Source: DATDAH01 sp036525535 (GTDB lineage Bacteria; Actinomycetota; Acidimicrobiia; Acidimicrobiales; DATDAH01). From it: DNA of 5,909 nucleotides. The notes below the pieces were generated by a model. It did not search any database, was not told the origin of the DNA, and was given only the letters and a program-made list of their open reading frames with translations. The stretch lies in the NCBI GenBank assembly GCA_036525535.1, contig DATDAH010000274.1, forward strand, positions 1 to 5,909, given 5' to 3'. Of the stretch, positions 1-5,909 are shown piece after piece (position 1 is the first letter of the stretch; every line of letters begins with the position of its first letter). A program made the translations under genes and the position numbers.

Positions 1-2
1 CC

Positions 3-668
3 GGCCGACCGTTGGCCGACCTGGTCGCGTCGGTCTCGGAGGCGCCGCCGTGGGCGTCGGACGGCGCCGGGGGCGAGGCGCAGGACCTGGGCGAGATGCT
101 GGCCGCCCGCGCCGGCGGGGCCACCGTGTCCGAGGCGGCCTGGGTGGCTCACTTCGACTACCTCGGCGGTGTCGACTGGCCGGCGAGCTTCCGCTGTACT
201 GCCTTCGACCTCGAGGCCGGGCAGTTCGCCCTGTGGGACCGGGCGTCGGGCGTCGAGCTCCCGCGAGCGGTGGCGTCGAGCTGCACCGTGCCCGGGCTGG
301 CGCCCCCCGTCACGATCGCGGATGGCCACTACATCGACGGCGGGGCCCGGGACATGCTCAACGCCGACCTGGCCGTCGGTCACGACGTCGTTGTCGCCCT
401 GTCGTGCATGGCCCTCGAGCCGCCCGACGGCGCCGTGCCCGAGCTGCTCGCCGGCCTGCTACCCGCCGTCCGCCAGCGGATCGACGAGCTCCGCACGACC
501 GGGAGCACGGTCGAGGTGGTCGAGCCTTCCGAGGCGTTCCTCGAGCTGAGCGGCTGGGGCCGATGGCTCATGGCGGTCTCCCGGACCGCGGACGCCTTCG
601 CCGCCGGTCTCCACCAGGGCGCGGCCACGGCCTCCCGCATCCAGCCGCTGTGGTCCGAGGGTTCGTGA
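3..668 (+). CDS. Patatin-like phospholipase family protein, 5' end outside window
   Basis: The frame is open from the first bases of the window to TGA at 666-668, giving 221 visible residues. A TTG at 12 could be read as a start, but the frame is open before it and the family needs more sequence upstream, so this is a truncated view of a longer gene. The visible part matches the second half of bacterial patatins (RssA-like, PF01734). It has a conserved block SSCTVPGLAPPV, then the DGG motif with the catalytic Asp of the Ser-Asp dyad (codon 336-338), followed by a stretch resembling the usual N-A-D-L-A plus hydrophobic strand. The oxyanion loop GGGxxG and nucleophile GxSxG should lie before the window, so activity cannot be judged. 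Known family members are lipid acyl hydrolases acting on phospholipids or other esters. The C-terminal 80 residues are helical and unassigned. Family assignment is fairly sure; substrate is unknown. Confidence 0.8.
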   Translation, partial: GRPLADLVASVSEAPPWASDGAGGEAQDLGEMLAARAGGATVSEAAWVAHFDYLGGVDWPASFRCTAFDLEAGQFALWDRASGVELPRAVASSCTVPGLAPPVTIADGHYIDGGARDMLNADLAVGHDVVVALSCMALEPPDGAVPELLAGLLPAVRQRIDELRTTGSTVEVVEPSEAFLELSGWGRWLMAVSRTADAFAAGLHQGAATASRIQPLWSEGS

Positions 669-694
669 GCGCCGAACCGCAGAGTCGACGTCAG

Positions 695-703
695 TGTTAG
701 TTT
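695..703 (+). promoter_or_regulatory. Candidate extended -10 promoter for the P450 gene
   Basis: The 42 bases between the hydrolase stop and the P450 start contain TGTTAGTTT, which fits an extended -10 (TGn-TAnnnT). It stands out as T-rich in very GC-rich DNA. The hexamer ends at 703, so transcription would start at or next to the GTG at 711, giving a leaderless mRNA, which is common in actinobacteria. No convincing -35 is visible. An alternative reading is an ECF-type CGAAC (673-677), 18 bases, then GTT (696-698), one mismatch from GGAAC-N18-GTT. A 7-base inverted repeat, CGCCGAA (670-676) and TTCGGCG (702-708), brackets the element. The call is inferred from sequence only. Confidence 0.4.
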
Positions 704-710
704 CGGCGGC

Positions 711-1904
711 GTGACCGTGACCGGCGACGTCTACTACGACCCGTACGACGCAGAGATCGATGTCGACCCGCATCCCGTGTGGAAGCGCCTTCGCGACGAG
801 GTGCCGCTCTACTACAACGAGCCCTACGACTTCTATGCGCTGAGCCGGTTCGAGGACGTCGAGCCGTGCCTGATCGACTGGGACACCTATCGCTCGGGGA
901 AGGGCTCGATCCTCGAGCTCATCCGGGCCGACTTCGAGATCCCCCGGGGCGCGATCCTCTTCGAGGACCCGCCCCGCCACGACGTCCACCGGGGTGTGAT
1001 GTCGCGGGTGTTCACGCCGAAGAAGATGAACGCCATCGAGCCCAAGGTCCGCGAGTTCTGCGCCCGCACGCTCGATCCCCTGGTGGGCAGCGGGCACTTC
1101 GACTTCATCGCCGACCTGGGCGCCCAGATGCCCATGCGCACGATCGGCTACCTCCTCGGCATCCCCGAGCAGGACCAGGAGGCGATCCGCGACCACCTCG
1201 ACGAGGGCCTGCACCTCGAGGAGGGCCAGGAGGGGACCTTCGACGCGGAGGGCATGGACGGGACCGAGATGTTCGGCGAGTACATCGACTGGCGGGCCGA
1301 GCATCCCTCCGACGACCTCATGACCGAGATGCTCAACGCCGAGTTCGAGGACGAGACCGGTGTCACCCGGACCTTCACCCGGGAGGAGGTCTCCACGTTC
1401 GTCAGCCTCCTGGCCGGGGCGGGCAACGAGACCACGACCCGGCTGATCGGCTGGACGGGGAAGCTGCTCGCCGAGCACCCCGACCAGCGGCGGCAGGTCG
1501 TCGAGGACCGGTCGCTCGTGCCGCAGACCGTCGAGGAGGTCCTCCGCTACGAGGCCCCGTCGCCGGTCCAGGCCCGGTACGTGGCCAAGGACGTCGAGCA
1601 CCACGGCCACAAGGTCCCCGAGGGCAGCGTCATGGTGCTGCTGAACGGGTCGGCCAACCGGGACGACCGCCAGTTCCCCGACGGCGACCGGTTCGACATC
1701 CACCGGGACGCCGGCCACCACCTGAGCTTCGGCTACGGGATCCACTTCTGCCTTGGCGCCGCGCTGGCCCGGCTCGAGGGCAGGGTCGCCCTCGACGAGG
1801 TCCTGAACCGGTTCCCCGAGTGGGAGGTCGACTGGGAGCACGCCGAACAGGCCCGCACCTCCACGGTGCGGGGCTGGGCGTCGCTCCCGGCGCTCGTCTC
1901 CTGA
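711..1904 (+). CDS. Cytochrome P450
   Basis: Complete 397-residue soluble bacterial P450, a haem-thiolate monooxygenase expected in the cytoplasm and fed electrons by a ferredoxin and reductase, neither of which is encoded here. All signature elements are present in order. The I-helix oxygen-activation motif AGAGNETT is at residues 235-242 with acid-alcohol pair E240-T241. The K-helix ExxR is E276-V-L-R279. The PERF-like segment DGDRF is at 324-328 with R327 completing the ERR triad. The haem loop FGYGIHFCLG is at 340-349 with C347 as axial ligand. There is no signal peptide or membrane anchor, and length is typical. The start is GTG at 711; a second in-frame GTG lies at 717. No Shine-Dalgarno sequence precedes either, which fits a leaderless transcript. 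An acidic, Glu/Asp-rich stretch at about 161-190 lies in the F/G region that usually shapes substrate entry. The SDR gene converges on it 16 bases away. Substrate and CYP family cannot be named safely; lipids, steroids, terpenes or xenobiotics are all possible. Confidence 0.96.
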   Translation: MTVTGDVYYDPYDAEIDVDPHPVWKRLRDEVPLYYNEPYDFYALSRFEDVEPCLIDWDTYRSGKGSILELIRADFEIPRGAILFEDPPRHDVHRGVMSRVFTPKKMNAIEPKVREFCARTLDPLVGSGHFDFIADLGAQMPMRTIGYLLGIPEQDQEAIRDHLDEGLHLEEGQEGTFDAEGMDGTEMFGEYIDWRAEHPSDDLMTEMLNAEFEDETGVTRTFTREEVSTFVSLLAGAGNETTTRLIGWTGKLLAEHPDQRRQVVEDRSLVPQTVEEVLRYEAPSPVQARYVAKDVEHHGHKVPEGSVMVLLNGSANRDDRQFPDGDRFDIHRDAGHHLSFGYGIHFCLGAALARLEGRVALDEVLNRFPEWEVDWEHAEQARTSTVRGWASLPALVS

Positions 1905-1920
1905 CGGCCGACGCCTGTGG

Positions 1921-2682
1921 CTACTCGCTGGCCACGACGGGCTCCGGGGCCCGGCGCTCGCCGCCACCGTCCACGACGATGTTGGAGCCGCTGATGAACG
2001 AGGCACTGGCCGACGCGAGGAAGACCACCGCGTCGGCCACGTCGCTCGGGGTCCCCATCCGCCCGAGGGGCACGGTGGCCGCCACCCGGTCGACGGTTGC
2101 CCGGTCGCCGTAGACCGCCTCGGCCTGCTCGGTCTCGATGAGCCCGGCGGCCACGAAGTTGACCCGCACCTTCGGGCCCCAGTCGATGGCCACGGTCTGG
2201 GTGAGGTTCCAGAGACCGGCCTTGGCCGCCCCGTACACGGCCGCGCCAGGGGAGGGTCGCAGGGCACTCACGGACCCGATGTTCACGATCACCCCGCCGT
2301 CGTCCTGGGCCTGCATGACCCGGTTGGCGGCCTGGCTGACGAAGAACGGTGCGGCCAGGTTCAGGGCGAGGATCGACGTCGTGAGCCGAGGCGAGGCCGT
2401 CGCCGAGTCGACGTAGGGGGCGCCGCCGGCGTTGTTGACGACGAGGTCGAGACGACCGTACGCCGCCACCACGGCATCGACGAGCGCATCGACCTGCTCG
2501 GCGTCCCGGACATCGGTGGCGAAGAACGTCGTGCCCGCGGGCAGGTCTTCGGGCTCGTTCCGCCCACATACCGCGACCCGCGCCCCCTCGGCCACGAGGC
2601 GCTCGGCGATCCCCCGACCGATGCCCCGCGTCCCGCCGGTCACCAGCGCGACGTGGTCGTCGAGCGCTCCCGTACCCGTCAT
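1921..2682 (-). CDS. SDR family NAD(P)-dependent oxidoreductase
   Basis: Complete 253-residue classical short-chain dehydrogenase/reductase. The nucleotide-binding motif TGGTRGIG is at 15-22, D57 sits in the usual adenine-binding TDV position, and NNAG is at 83-86. The catalytic tetrad is complete: N108, S137, Y150 and K154 (YxxxK), with the normal 13-residue Ser-Tyr spacing. R19 and R41 after the second strand suggest NADP(H) preference. The C-terminus has the usual ISGSNIVVDGG segment (230-240) followed by a 13-residue tail. One oddity is that the conserved Pro of the post-catalytic V-x-x-P-G motif is Ala here (A179-G180), while T184 is kept. The ATG start overlaps the stop of the upstream membrane-protein gene as ATGA, with no strong Shine-Dalgarno sequence, so translation is probably coupled. 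Such enzymes reduce or oxidise ketone/alcohol groups (3-oxoacyl-ACP reductase or glucose-dehydrogenase-like annotations are common). The substrate here is unknown. It could process the same class of compound that the upstream protein exports, but this is only inferred from the operon. Confidence 0.95.
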   Translation of the reverse strand: MTGTGALDDHVALVTGGTRGIGRGIAERLVAEGARVAVCGRNEPEDLPAGTTFFATDVRDAEQVDALVDAVVAAYGRLDLVVNNAGGAPYVDSATASPRLTTSILALNLAAPFFVSQAANRVMQAQDDGGVIVNIGSVSALRPSPGAAVYGAAKAGLWNLTQTVAIDWGPKVRVNFVAAGLIETEQAEAVYGDRATVDRVAATVPLGRMGTPSDVADAVVFLASASASFISGSNIVVDGGGERRAPEPVVASE

Positions 2683-2689
2683 GACGGGT
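2674..2689. repeat. Perfect 16-base palindrome at the FUSC stop / SDR start
   Basis: ACCCGTCATGACGGGT is identical to its own reverse complement across all 16 bases. Its central CATG holds the SDR start codon (2682-2680 on the minus strand), overlapped by the FUSC stop TGA (2681-2679). In minus-strand mRNA it can fold as a 6-pair stem (2689-2684 with 2679-2674) that presents CAUG in the loop. It could be a translational-coupling element, a DNA operator, or chance coding sequence. The structure is certain; the role is not. Confidence 0.5.
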
Positions 2690-3797
2690 CGAGCGTAGGG
2701 CCGCCGGCGGGCAGCCCGAGACTCAGGTCGCTCACGATCCGGTCCACCTGGACCAGCACGGAGGCATAGCCGAGCCATTCGCTCTCCAGCGGGTCGCCGT
2801 AGGTCGCCTCCTGCTCGAGGGCGAGCCGCGCTCGGCGCGACGCCCCCCGCACACACCGCTCCCGGCGCTCCCGGACCTCCGCCAGGGCCGGGGCGAGATC
2901 GGTGCCTCCCGCGTCGTCGAGCAGGTCGCGCACGGCGGCGCGGCTGGCACCCGCCAACGCGACCAGCAGCGCCCCCATGGCGGGGACCGCCGCATGGTCG
3001 GTGTCGGCCAACCGGGCCTGATCGTCGAGGGTGCGGGCGATGACCCAGGTGCCGATGCCTGTCCGCTCGAGGCGGGGCAGCATCTCCTCGTAGCGGCCGA
3101 GCACCGCGGCGTGGCGTCGGTCCCGGACGTTCCAGCGGGCGGAATCTCGACTGTTGCCGACGGCCTCCGTGGCGTCGTCGACGAGGCGATCTCGCACCGC
3201 GTGGGCGGCCCGCCGCCAGTCCCGGGTCTGCTCGGTCGACCAAGGCTGGTCCAAGGCCGACCCCATCGTCTCCAGGGCCGCGCCGATGGCGTCGCCCAGG
3301 CGGTCGAGGGTCTGACGGGCGTCGACGAGGCGGGAGGCGGGCAGCAGCAGCGACACGACGACGCCGACGACTGCCCCGATCACCGTGTCCAGGGCCCGGT
3401 ACCAGCCGGAGCTCCCGGGGTCGGCGGCCGCGGCGGAGAGCACGATCAGCGCGCTGACGGGTACCTGTCTCGCCGCAGCCCGGGGGAGGTGGAGGACCAG
3501 TTCGGCGACGGCGAGGGTCACCACGACGAGCAGCGCCACCGTGAGGCCGTTGAGCTCGAGGGCGTCGCCTACGGCCAGCGCACCCAGGACGCCGAGCACC
3601 ACCGCGGCGCTGCGCTGGAGTGCCGTGCGGAGCGACGCCCGGACCGACACCTGGACCACCACCAGGGCCGACAGCGCGGCGAGCACCGGGCTGGCCTCGC
3701 CGCTCGCCGTCCGCGCGATCCCCCACGACAGGCCGGCGGCCAGTCCGGACTTGGCCACGGTGCCGACCTCGGTCGACGTCGGCGGTGTCCAGGACAC
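2679..3797 (-). CDS. FUSC / aromatic acid exporter-like membrane protein
   Basis: A 372-residue protein with a membrane N-terminal half and a soluble helical C-terminal half, the architecture of half-size FUSC proteins (fusaric acid resistance / aromatic acid exporter-like, PF13515 or PF06081). About six hydrophobic segments are visible near residues 14-29, 35-52, 60-78, 83-104, 111-126 and 136-153. The last, DTVIGAVVGVVVSLLLP, is the family's hallmark Gly/Val-rich helix. Residues 160-372 are charged and helical, with an Arg-rich stretch at 309-325, probably cytoplasmic. Members of this family are implicated in efflux of aromatic acids or other toxic organics, but many are uncharacterised. 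The start is uncertain. GTG at 3797 is the most upstream ATG/GTG/TTG in a frame that stays open to 3968, but it lacks a ribosome-binding site. GTG at 3758 (residue 14) has GAGG 8 bases upstream and would still keep all of the first membrane helix. It is the first gene of an operon with the SDR, joined by the ATGA overlap. Confidence 0.82.
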   Translation of the reverse strand: MSWTPPTSTEVGTVAKSGLAAGLSWGIARTASGEASPVLAALSALVVVQVSVRASLRTALQRSAAVVLGVLGALAVGDALELNGLTVALLVVVTLAVAELVLHLPRAAARQVPVSALIVLSAAAADPGSSGWYRALDTVIGAVVGVVVSLLLPASRLVDARQTLDRLGDAIGAALETMGSALDQPWSTEQTRDWRRAAHAVRDRLVDDATEAVGNSRDSARWNVRDRRHAAVLGRYEEMLPRLERTGIGTWVIARTLDDQARLADTDHAAVPAMGALLVALAGASRAAVRDLLDDAGGTDLAPALAEVRERRERCVRGASRRARLALEQEATYGDPLESEWLGYASVLVQVDRIVSDLSLGLPAGGPTLDPS

Positions 3798-3923
3798 CGC
3801 GTGGGCGACGTTGGACCACAGCCGCCCGATCGGGCTGCTCCGTCGTCCGGCTTCTTCGTCTCCGAGACCGCTCAGGAGCCCGATTGTCCCACCGTTGGCG
3901 CGATGCGTGGCCGAGAACGGGTG

Positions 3924-3949
3924 GGAATGCGGTGCCCGGTCAATAGGTT
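3924..3949 (+). promoter_or_regulatory. Candidate SigR/SigH-type stress promoter for lon
   Basis: GGAAT (3924-3928) is followed after exactly 18 bases by GTT (3947-3949). This matches the GGAAT-N18/19-GTT consensus of the thiol-oxidative/heat stress ECF sigma factors SigR (Streptomyces) and SigH (Mycobacterium). It lies upstream of lon in the same orientation. A start point about 7 bases after GTT would fall near 3956 and leave a leader of roughly 33 bases containing the ribosome-binding site. Protein quality-control genes, proteases included, are known targets of this sigma class. No good housekeeping -35/-10 pair was found nearby. This is inferred from motif and position. Confidence 0.5.
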
Positions 3950-3977
3950 GTGACTTGCAATTCGCAAGTTACTGACC
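3946..3977. promoter_or_regulatory. Imperfect dyad (candidate operator) before lon
   Basis: A perfect inverted repeat ACTTGC (3953-3958) / GCAAGT (3964-3969) with a 5-base spacer sits at the core. It extends outward, allowing G-U pairs and one bulged base (C3972), to GGTTGTGACTTGC on the left and GCAAGTTACTGACC on the right. The dyad runs from the candidate -10 of lon across the likely start point and ends 2 bases before the ribosome-binding site, a typical repressor position. The half-sites CTTG/CAAG resemble the HspR-bound HAIR element, but HAIR has 13 bases between CTTG and CAAG and here there are 7. Being in the divergent region, it might also affect the FUSC-SDR operon. Confidence 0.5.
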
Positions 3978-3979
3978 CT

Positions 3980-3983
3980 GGAG
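3980..3983 (+). promoter_or_regulatory. Ribosome-binding site of lon
   Basis: GGAG ends 6 bases before the ATG at 3990, a normal spacing. It fixes the lon start, as no better placed start lies in frame close by. Confidence 0.7.
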
Positions 3984-3989
3984 ACCTCA

Positions 3990-5909
3990 ATGTCCAGTGC
4001 CATCGATGCCAACACCCTGCCTGCGCTCCCCCTTCCCGACAGCGTGATCCTGCCCGGCATGGTGGTCACGATCGCCGCCGACTCCGACGAGGCCAGGGCG
4101 GCGGCGCGGGCCGCGGCTGACGCCGGCGGCCGGCTCGTCCTGATCCCCAAGGTGGACGGCCGGTTCGCCCGGGTCGGCGCCCTCGCCCAGGTGGAATCGA
4201 CCGGCGTGCTGGCCGGCGGCGCGCAAGCGCTCGTCGTCCGAGCCACGGGAAGGGTGCGGATCGGCACCGGCGTCGTCGGCACCGGCCCCGGCCTGTGGGT
4301 GACCGCCGAGCGCGTCGAGGAGGAACCTGCGACCGAGGGGGCCAAGGCCCTCGGCGCCGAACTGCGGGCCACCCTGCGGGCCCTGTTCGAGCACCTCGGT
4401 GACCGCCAGGTGCAGGGCATCCTGCGCAATGTCGACCCCGACGACCCGGGTGGCCTCGCCGATCTCGTCGGCTGGTGGCCCGAGCTCGCCACTGAGCAGA
4501 AGGTCGAGCTGCTCGAGGCGGTCGACGTGACCGAGCGGGTCCAGCTCGTGCTCGACTGGGCCAAGGAGGCCCTCGCCGAGCGCGAGCTCGTCGACAAGAT
4601 CAGCCACGACGTCCGGGACGGGCTCGACCAGCAGCAGCGCGAGCACCTGCTCCGCCTGCAGATGGACGCCATCCGCAAAGAGCTCGGCGAGGACGAGGAC
4701 GGCGAGTCCGCCGAGGACTACCGCACCCGCATCGACGCTCTCGAGGCCGCCGGAGTCGCCGACGACGTCGTTCGGGCCCTGCGCAAGGAGCTCGGGCGCT
4801 TCGAGCGCATGCCCGAGCAGAACATGGAGCGGGGCTGGATCGCAGGCTGGCTCGACACCGTCCTCGGCCTGCCGTGGACGGAGCGGACCGACGACGAGCT
4901 GGATGTCGAGGTGGCTCGGGCCACCCTCGACGCCGACCACACCGGCCTCGACGAGGTCAAGGAGCGGATCGTGGAGCTGCTCGCCGTCCGCAAGCTGCGG
5001 GCCGAGCGAGGCCTCGACGAGGAGGGCACCGCCCGCCGCAAGCCGGGGGCCATCATCGCCCTCGTGGGCCCTCCGGGGGTCGGCAAGACGTCGCTGGGCG
5101 AGTCGGTGGCCAGCGCCCTCGGACGGCGCTTCGTCCGGGTCGCCCTCGGCGGCGTGCGCGACGAGGCGGAGATCCGAGGACACCGCCGCACGTACGTGGG
5201 CGCCCAGTCGGGCCGCATCGTGAAGGCCATCACCGAGGCGGGCACCATGAACCCGGTGGTGCTGCTCGACGAGGTCGACAAGCTGGGCAGCGACTTCCGG
5301 GGGGACCCGTCGGCGGCGCTCCTCGAGGTCCTCGACCCCGCCCAGAACCACACGTTCCGAGACCACTTCCTCGAGGTCGACCTCGACCTGTCGGACGTGC
5401 TGTTCATCGCCACGGCGAACGTGCTCGAGACCGTGCCCGGGGCACTGCTGGACCGTCTCGAGATCATCCGGCTCGACGGGTACACGGAGGACGAGAAGGT
5501 CACCATCGCCCGCGACCACCTGTTCCCCCGGCAGGTCCGGAACAATGGGTTGCATGCCGAGGAGGCCGAGGTCACCGACGCCGCCCTGCACGGCATCGTC
5601 GCCGGCTACACCCACGAGGCCGGGGTGCGCGAGCTCGAGCGCCAGCTGGGCAAGGCCCTGCGCAAGGTCGCGGTTCGTGTGGCCGGTGGCGCCCCCACCC
5701 CGGTCGTGGTCGACGATGCCGACCTCACCGATCTGCTGGGTCGGCCGCGCTTCCACGCGGAGGACCTGACCGATCGAGTATCGGTGCCCGGCGTGGCCAC
5801 AGGCCTCGCCGTCACCGGCGCCGGTGGGGACGTGTTGTTCGTCGAGGCCACCGCCATGGAGGGCGAGGTCGGCCTGCAGGTCACCGGGCAGCTCGGCGAC
5901 GTGATGAAG
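3990..5909 (+). CDS. lon: ATP-dependent protease Lon (endopeptidase La), 3' end outside window
   Basis: The frame is open from ATG 3990 to the window end, 640 residues. Lon is a cytoplasmic homo-oligomeric AAA+ serine protease that degrades misfolded and regulatory proteins. The order is standard. The N-terminal substrate-binding domain spans about 9-195, beginning LPALPLPDSVILPGM. A helical/coiled-coil linker carries QMDAIRKELGE (224-234). Then comes the ATPase: Walker A GPPGVGKTS (360-368, K366), Walker B VVLLDEVDK with D427/E428, sensor-1 N477 in ATAN, arginine finger R489 in LLDRLEIIRL, and sensor-2 R547 in GVRELER. Residue numbers track E. coli Lon closely (its Walker lysine is 362), so nothing is missing. 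The protease domain starts near 600 and is cut just after TGQLGDVMK. The catalytic Ser-Lys dyad and some 140-160 residues therefore lie beyond the window. Upstream are a GGAG ribosome-binding site, a dyad and a SigR/SigH-like promoter, suggesting stress induction. It is transcribed divergently from the FUSC-SDR pair. Confidence 0.97.
   Translation, partial: MSSAIDANTLPALPLPDSVILPGMVVTIAADSDEARAAARAAADAGGRLVLIPKVDGRFARVGALAQVESTGVLAGGAQALVVRATGRVRIGTGVVGTGPGLWVTAERVEEEPATEGAKALGAELRATLRALFEHLGDRQVQGILRNVDPDDPGGLADLVGWWPELATEQKVELLEAVDVTERVQLVLDWAKEALAERELVDKISHDVRDGLDQQQREHLLRLQMDAIRKELGEDEDGESAEDYRTRIDALEAAGVADDVVRALRKELGRFERMPEQNMERGWIAGWLDTVLGLPWTERTDDELDVEVARATLDADHTGLDEVKERIVELLAVRKLRAERGLDEEGTARRKPGAIIALVGPPGVGKTSLGESVASALGRRFVRVALGGVRDEAEIRGHRRTYVGAQSGRIVKAITEAGTMNPVVLLDEVDKLGSDFRGDPSAALLEVLDPAQNHTFRDHFLEVDLDLSDVLFIATANVLETVPGALLDRLEIIRLDGYTEDEKVTIARDHLFPRQVRNNGLHAEEAEVTDAALHGIVAGYTHEAGVRELERQLGKALRKVAVRVAGGAPTPVVVDDADLTDLLGRPRFHAEDLTDRVSVPGVATGLAVTGAGGDVLFVEATAMEGEVGLQVTGQLGDVMK

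Noticed and set aside
1917..1935. A possible terminator hairpin (GTGGC ... GCCAC, 9-base loop) between the convergent P450 and SDR genes.
   Set aside because: The stem has only five pairs, there is no T-run, and most of it lies inside SDR coding sequence.
459..2267. A 602-codon open frame on the minus strand across the P450 gene and neighbours.
   Set aside because: It is antisense to a P450 with all its motifs, is low-complexity and rich in Arg, Pro, Gly and Val, matches no family, and is the expected shadow of GC-rich third positions.
2683..3819. An upstream extension of the SDR frame across the FUSC gene that would give a 632-residue protein.
   Set aside because: The extension is Arg/Gly/Pro-rich out-of-frame translation of the FUSC gene; the SDR fold begins correctly at ATG 2682.
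3940..3967. A minus-strand promoter for the FUSC-SDR operon (TTGCGA, 16 bases, TATTGA).
   Set aside because: Both boxes are weak matches and they overlap the stronger lon dyad; not enough to call.
3954..3968. A HAIR element for HspR upstream of lon.
   Set aside because: CTTG and CAAG are present but separated by 7 rather than 13 bases, so it does not match the element; kept only as a generic dyad.
3987..5756. A 589-codon minus-strand open frame opposite lon.
   Set aside because: It mirrors lon codon structure and has biased, unfamiliar composition; lon motifs on the other strand are unambiguous.

Overview
The window is high-GC DNA (about 70% by eye) with dense NNG/NNC codon use, GTG starts and short intergenic gaps. 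This suggests a high-GC actinobacterium. The Lon N-terminal region and the P450 look actinobacterial, and an uncultured or environmental lineage such as Acidimicrobiia is possible, but the sequence alone does not fix the taxon. No RNA gene, CRISPR array or mobile element is visible, and no gene-free stretch exceeds 200 bases.

Layout. (1) At the left edge on the + strand is the C-terminal two thirds of a patatin-like phospholipase whose start lies outside the window. (2) After a 42-base gap holding a candidate extended -10 promoter comes a complete class I-type bacterial cytochrome P450 (711-1904, +). (3) Converging on it, with a 16-base gap, is a two-gene minus-strand operon: a FUSC/aromatic-acid-exporter-like membrane protein (2679-3797) followed by a classical SDR oxidoreductase (1921-2682). 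The FUSC stop and SDR start overlap as ATGA, in the middle of a perfect 16-base palindrome. (4) A 192-base divergent intergenic region separates that operon from a + strand lon gene. It contains a GGAAT-N18-GTT element like a SigR/SigH promoter and a long imperfect dyad. (5) The lon ATP-dependent protease starts at 3990 and runs off the right edge, cut at the beginning of its protease domain.

How the genes may work together. The P450, SDR, patatin-like hydrolase and FUSC-type protein would suit oxidation, hydrolysis and efflux of lipid-like or aromatic compounds, but no shared pathway is shown. The FUSC and SDR genes are very probably co-transcribed and translationally coupled. lon is a housekeeping or stress gene that seems to have its own thiol-oxidative or heat-stress type promoter. 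No wholly new system is evident. The most interesting signals are regulatory: the lon promoter with its dyad, the start-codon palindrome at the FUSC/SDR junction, and a probably leaderless P450 transcript.
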